A stretch of 64,000 bases of DNA from assembly GCA_964619065.1 (NCBI GenBank), contig CAZUCC010000001.1, positions 142,320-206,319 on the forward strand, given 5' to 3'. Below the pieces are notes generated by a model. The model saw only the letters and a list, made by a program, of their open reading frames with translations. It did no database searches and was not told the DNA's origin. The translations under genes were made by a program, and so were the position numbers. Numbering within the stretch: position 1 is the stretch's first letter; every line of letters starts with the position of its first letter. This DNA comes from JANXUC01 sp964619065. GTDB taxonomy: Bacteria; Acidobacteriota; Terriglobia; Terriglobales; Acidobacteriaceae. This document shows positions 61,501 through 64,000 of this stretch, in pieces.

Positions 61501-63096
61501 CTACAACCTCGCGATCAACTCCCCGACATTGGGGGAGCCAATTCCCGTGACTTCGTCGTAGCCCTGTCCACAATGAAATGCGCCATTGTTCCCAGAGGTG
61601 ATATCTCGGAATGCAGGGGTTCCGATTAGCTTGTACAAAGACGGATTGAGAAACCCCAAAGCAGCTTTTCCTGATCGTTGACGTGCTTCATTGATCAGCG
61701 CGCAGAAACCAGCCCAGACCGGAGCACTCCAACTTGTCCCGCCTAGTCCGATTGTTCTACCACCAAGGACCAGCAAAGCTCCTGTATTCGGATCGGCTGC
61801 CGCGCAAACATCGGGTACGAGGCGCTGCGAACCTGCCGGAACGCCGAGGCCAACTTGCCAAGAAGGGCGAGAGAAGAATCGACTTCCTCCGCCGCCGCTT
61901 GCTGTCCATCCTGTTTCAGAGCTGACTCGTCCCGCAGCATCGAGACGAAGGCTTGTACCGCCCACGCCAATAACCGCAGGATCGGAGGCCTGGTATTCCG
62001 CTTGCAGCGGTCCTGTTGGGCTCTGTCCAGTGTTGTCGGGGTTCGAACCAGCGTCTCCGCTTGAGACGAACACATTGATGCCTGCCGCAGCCAAGTGCAG
62101 GAACTTCGTATGTTCGGTCTTGACCTCACCGGGAGACATGAAAGACTCCCCAAGTCCCAAGCTGATCGACAGTTGCCGCATTGTCGGTTGGCTGGCAATG
62201 TCGTCAATAATCTGGTCGAGTGCTTTATCGAGTGCCACGAAAGTAAGTGACCCACTCGCATAGATTCGAACGCGCGCATTAGGTGCGATTCCACTACTCC
62301 ACGACGCGTCAAGAGTCTCTTCTCCTGTGGGCGCAGGTAGGGGGCCACCAGCGACGTTGACTTTGTCAACATTCGCAAGTGTGGCCGACAAGCCATTTCT
62401 CGCCCAGAACGCCGTCAGGTCGGTATCTTCAGGAAAGGTGTCAATCAGGATCGCAATAGTCTGACCACTGCCGTCTGCACCCAACGCGTCGGCGTTATAC
62501 GCCTTCAGAATTTCAGCAACTACGTAGGGCGGCTTGTTTGCGATGTTTGCAGTCGGCCCTTTAGGTTGGTCCGGCATCCGATTCCCGTCCACAGGGTGAA
62601 ATCGGAGCATGTGCTTGTTAGCCTGGCGAAATGGCTGCAATCCATTGATGGACCGGACGCCCCCGGCCACTTCTCCTGGGAGGCTCGGGGCATTTTGGGC
62701 AGAGGTGTACGTCACGCCATTTTTCGTGACACGAACCATGTTCACGTCCAGGCTCGTCGCTACTTTGCTAGCCATCGCCCGCGCGTAAATGCCATCGCGC
62801 GAAGTGCGCACGATTTCATACCCGTTTGCTTTCAACCACGATGTCAGTGCGTCTTTGTCGGCTGGCGTGGCGACATAGAGCTTGTTTATTTCTTCCGGCG
62901 GGACAATTTCACCCTTGGCTACTCTTTTTTCGAGTTGCGACTGAATGGCGTCCGCAATGGCCAGTGAAAAATGGAGATTCATCATCTCATCAGGATGCTC
63001 ACCACTCATGGCATTGACGACCAAGCCTCCCGGCGTTGGTCCGGACTCGGCCGGTATTGGGATTACGCTGTTTTGGAATACCGTTCTCGCGCTCAT
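61501..63096 (-). CDS. S53-family (sedolisin/kumamolisin-like) serine-carboxyl peptidase
   Basis: A 531-residue protease precursor. Residues about 10-170 form the activation pro-domain; the catalytic domain follows with Glu259 and Asp263 (GEETLDASW), oxyanion Asp348 (SSGDAGS) and nucleophile Ser455 (LGGTSWSAP). A C-terminal calcium site is suggested by DITSGNNGAF. S53 enzymes are acid-active secreted endopeptidases, yet no signal peptide is visible, as in some kumamolisins. Start: ATG at 63096, preceded by AAGGAG; an ATG at 63129 lacks one. Confidence 0.92.
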   Translation of the reverse strand: MSARTVFQNSVIPIPAESGPTPGGLVVNAMSGEHPDEMMNLHFSLAIADAIQSQLEKRVAKGEIVPPEEINKLYVATPADKDALTSWLKANGYEIVRTSRDGIYARAMASKVATSLDVNMVRVTKNGVTYTSAQNAPSLPGEVAGGVRSINGLQPFRQANKHMLRFHPVDGNRMPDQPKGPTANIANKPPYVVAEILKAYNADALGADGSGQTIAILIDTFPEDTDLTAFWARNGLSATLANVDKVNVAGGPLPAPTGEETLDASWSSGIAPNARVRIYASGSLTFVALDKALDQIIDDIASQPTMRQLSISLGLGESFMSPGEVKTEHTKFLHLAAAGINVFVSSGDAGSNPDNTGQSPTGPLQAEYQASDPAVIGVGGTSLRLDAAGRVSSETGWTASGGGGSRFFSRPSWQVGLGVPAGSQRLVPDVCAAADPNTGALLVLGGRTIGLGGTSWSAPVWAGFCALINEARQRSGKAALGFLNPSLYKLIGTPAFRDITSGNNGAFHCGQGYDEVTGIGSPNVGELIARL

Positions 63097-63308
63097 AATG
63101 CTGTCTCTCCTTACTTGTACTTGTTCCATTTCGCTTACTCTTTCCGGCGATCAATAAGTTCCCTTGTCCAATAGGCGTGTTTCTTTCGCCAAAAGGGACA
63201 CTGAAACGCTGTGTGGCGAAAGTTGACCGCTCTAGAAGTTCTCTAGGAGGGCGAGTGCATCCTTTTTGGTAGGGTTTACGATAAAATAGCCGCGACTCGG
63301 GGGCTTGC

Positions 63309-63881
63309 GTGTCGTCGAACCCAGGTGAAGTGACCCAGCTATTAGCTCAGATTCACGCCGGAAATAAGAAGGCTGAAGATCGGCTGATCCCGCTCGTCTA
63401 CACGGAACTGCGGCGCCTGGCGGCGCACTATCTCCGTGGAGAGCGTTCCGACCACACGCTGCAGCCCACAGCGCTGGTGAATGAAGCCTATCTTCGGCTA
63501 ACTCGCATGCAGGAAGTGGATTGGCAAAGTCGTTCGCATTTCTTTGCCACCGCGGCCACTGTGATGCGACGCATTTTGGTCGACCATGCCCGCGCCCAGC
63601 GTGCCGAAAAGCGGGAAGGTTTTCGGGAGGCTATCAGCCTCGACGATGCGCTCGTAGTTTTACCAGGACGCTCTGCTGTTCTCATAGCGCTCGATGAAGC
63701 GCTTGATCGCCTAGCCAAAATCGACGCGCGCCGCAGCCGGATTGTCGAACTCAGGTTTTTCGGTGGATTGAGTGAAGAAGAAACTGCGCACGTGTTAGGA
63801 ATTTCGGCTCGCACCGTCAAGCGTGATTGGCGTGTCGCCAAAGCTTGGCTTTATAACGAAGTAACCTGCCTCAGCGCGTAA
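63309..63881 (+). CDS. ECF-type RNA polymerase sigma factor (TIGR02999-like)
   Basis: A 190-residue sigma factor: region 2 (PLVYTELRRLAAHYLRGER, LQPTALVNEAYLRL) and region 4 (IVELRFFGGLSEEETAHVLGISARTVKRDWRVAKAWL in two parts). The subfamily is frequent in Acidobacteria and Planctomycetes and often precedes a Ser/Thr kinase gene. The start is GTG at 63309. Confidence 0.93.
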   Translation: MSSNPGEVTQLLAQIHAGNKKAEDRLIPLVYTELRRLAAHYLRGERSDHTLQPTALVNEAYLRLTRMQEVDWQSRSHFFATAATVMRRILVDHARAQRAEKREGFREAISLDDALVVLPGRSAVLIALDEALDRLAKIDARRSRIVELRFFGGLSEEETAHVLGISARTVKRDWRVAKAWLYNEVTCLSA

Positions 63882-63957
63882 ACCGCGCTTCGGGCAGCCA
63901 GCAGTTGGGCTCAAACCATATCTTGGTCACAGTTTGTTGACTTGCGCCGCTTCGCCA

Positions 63958-64000
63958 TGTCCCTCTCTCGCTGGCAAACTGTCTCGCAAATCTTCGAGGC
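63958..64000 (+). CDS. Start of a probable Ser/Thr protein kinase (cut by window edge)
   Basis: The last 43 nt read MSLSRWQTVSQIFEA from an ATG at 63958. This resembles the first residues of the Pkn-type kinases that follow this type of ECF sigma factor. Only 14-15 residues are available, so the call depends on context. Confidence 0.4.

Noticed and set aside
61271..61573. Minus-strand frame of 100 codons at the end of the S53 gene
   Set aside because: It overlaps the peptidase C-terminus, lacks a ribosome-binding site and has no protein-like pattern.

Overview
The window reads as chromosomal DNA from a soil-type Acidobacteriota (Terriglobia-like) bacterium. This is inferred from gene content: many c-type cytochromes fused to carboxypeptidase-regulatory and streptogramin-lyase-like propeller domains, Tat-exported redox enzymes, an S53 peptidase, a TIGR02999-like ECF sigma factor followed by what looks like a Ser/Thr kinase start, and moderately high GC. 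No rRNA and no CRISPR array were seen; one intact tRNA (Phe) is present.

Region A (1-20.8 kb) is a large divergent locus around one regulatory gap (12075-12335). Leftwards run an IclR-type regulator, a YVTN propeller, a Tat-signal ThDP enzyme, cytochromes, then pcaH-pcaG-pcaB-pcaL (protocatechuate 3,4-cleavage branch), a metallo-beta-lactamase-fold protein and an outer-membrane-barrel-like protein cut by the window edge. Rightwards run a SoxC/SoxD-like molybdoenzyme and cytochrome pair, further c-type cytochromes, a cytochrome-propeller fusion, a dienelactone-hydrolase-like protein that has lost catalytic residues, a 4,5-dihydroxyphthalate-decarboxylase-like protein (its expected product is protocatechuate) and an NCS2-like permease. 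The gap carries copies of a motif resembling the PcaR box just downstream of both candidate promoters, so the two arms may be co-regulated.

Region B (20.8-27.7 kb) is nitrogen assimilation: a deleted nitrate-reductase remnant, nirB, nirD, a NarK-type transporter, a uroporphyrinogen-III-synthase-like gene and a GAF-ANTAR regulator. Region C (27.9-31.6 kb) is a translationally coupled signalling set: a kinase with an ethylene-receptor-type membrane domain, a receiver protein and a receiver-kinase hybrid.

Region D (33-40 kb) is an L-arabinose locus: araB, a FucI/AraA-superfamily isomerase in place of classical araA, a small membrane protein, an SSF symporter, araD and a LacI-type regulator with matching operator-like sites.

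Region E (40.4-61.1 kb) looks like an old genomic island. It starts at an intact tRNA-Phe, has an integrase-like 5' remnant beside the tRNA, and ends at a second copy of the last 28 bases spanning the tRNA 3' end. The cargo is a long leftward efflux operon (ABC and RND pumps sharing one TolC-like gene, plus sigma-like, STAS, DUF4410/DUF4136 and glycosyltransferase genes), then small detoxification-like genes, a GlxA-type regulator, a potassium channel and a triple-GAF sigma-54 activator.

Region F (61.5-64 kb) holds an S53 peptidase, an ECF sigma factor and the start of a probable kinase gene.
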